Part shown: positions 58,790-58,827 of the stretch, piece by piece | How the letters are laid out: every line of letters starts with the position of its first letter | Position numbering within the stretch: the first letter of the stretch is position 1 | Assembly: GCA_051891855.1 (NCBI GenBank) | Contig: JBJFFP010000021.1 | Coordinates: forward strand, 1-58,827 | DNA length: 58,827 nt | Direction: 5' to 3' | DNA from: SFDP01 sp051891855 | Lineage (GTDB): Bacteria > Bacillota > Clostridia > Lachnospirales > Lachnospiraceae | Notes under the pieces: generated by a model | What the model was told of the DNA's origin: nothing | The model's input: only the letters and a program-made list of their open reading frames with translations | Databases searched by the model: none | Made by a program: the position numbers and the translations under genes

Positions 58790-58827
58790 ATGGCAGAACA
58801 GGTATTGATTCAATTTCGTGCAGATAA
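58790..58827 (+). CDS. Start of a DinJ/RelB-type antitoxin (partial)
   Basis: AAGGAGG (58776-58782) precedes ATG 58790. The 12 visible codons begin MAEQVLIQFRAD, typical of RelB/DinJ ribbon-helix-helix antitoxins. The window ends inside the gene, so a toxin gene (YafQ/RelE type) would be expected next. Confidence 0.55.
   Translation, partial: MAEQVLIQFRAD

Noticed and set aside
1..58827. CRISPR arrays, rRNA or tRNA genes
   Set aside because: Reading by eye showed no regularly spaced repeats of array type and no cloverleaf or rRNA-like sequence; a covariance search was not possible.

Overview
The window reads as a chromosome segment from a gut-type Lachnospiraceae (class Clostridia). Gene content supports this: AGGAGG-type ribosome sites, TTGACA/TATAAT promoters, ECF transporter S component, YesM/YesN-type two-component pair, hybrid cluster protein, NifS/NifU Fe-S assembly, GH29 fucosidase and Tn916-like integrase remnants. 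I cannot name the genus from sequence alone.

Region 1 (1-2450) is a scar of truncated and fused genes. It holds a perfect sigma-A-type promoter feeding two 48-bp tandem hairpin repeats, an AraC activator fused in frame to the C-terminal half of an XRE membrane regulator, and a truncated HAD phosphatase.

Region 2 (2450-45350) is intact and mostly co-directional on the plus strand. In order it carries: a radical SAM protein; a probable vitamin-B6 module (pyridoxal-type kinase plus ECF S component) next to a TatD-linked radical SAM protein; a cell-wall amidase; a LysR regulator; a nitrosative-stress unit (Crp/Fnr regulator divergent from hcp and a hemerythrin protein); the metNIQ methionine importer; a 1819-residue secreted gluzincin peptidase; a YbaN-like protein; endonuclease IV; an iron alcohol dehydrogenase; a Fur-family regulator with two matching palindromic operators; a sugar-uptake locus (two-component system with its own binding protein, a second binding protein, two permeases, an oxidoreductase and an alpha-L-fucosidase); nifS-nifU; an ABC exporter pair; a PAP2 phosphatase; a vWA protein; a MarR-ftsH operon under a clear MarR-type operator; a DUF4422 glycosyltransferase; an atypical flagellin expressed from a sigma-A-type promoter; an M20 amidohydrolase; and a membrane diguanylate cyclase.

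Region 3 (45350-58827) is more AT-rich and accessory. A GT4 glycosyltransferase, a PNPOx-like protein, a Fic protein with a 13-bp inverted-repeat operator over its promoter, a DUF4143 ATPase and a toxin/Panacea-antitoxin pair look intact. Around them lie broken genes: metallo-beta-lactamase-fold, SDR, KTR-domain, transposases, an RloA/RloB-like (AbiL-type) defence pair, terminase, portal and a tyrosine integrase. The phage part is a collapsed prophage in which deletions have joined small to large terminase and portal to integrase. A DinJ/RelB-type antitoxin gene runs off the right edge.

No single unmistakably new system is visible. The best candidates for something undescribed are the tandem hairpin leader behind a perfect promoter (191-342), the AraC-XRE chimera, the constitutive-looking short flagellin, the two-component system with a dedicated binding protein, and the Panacea toxin pair.
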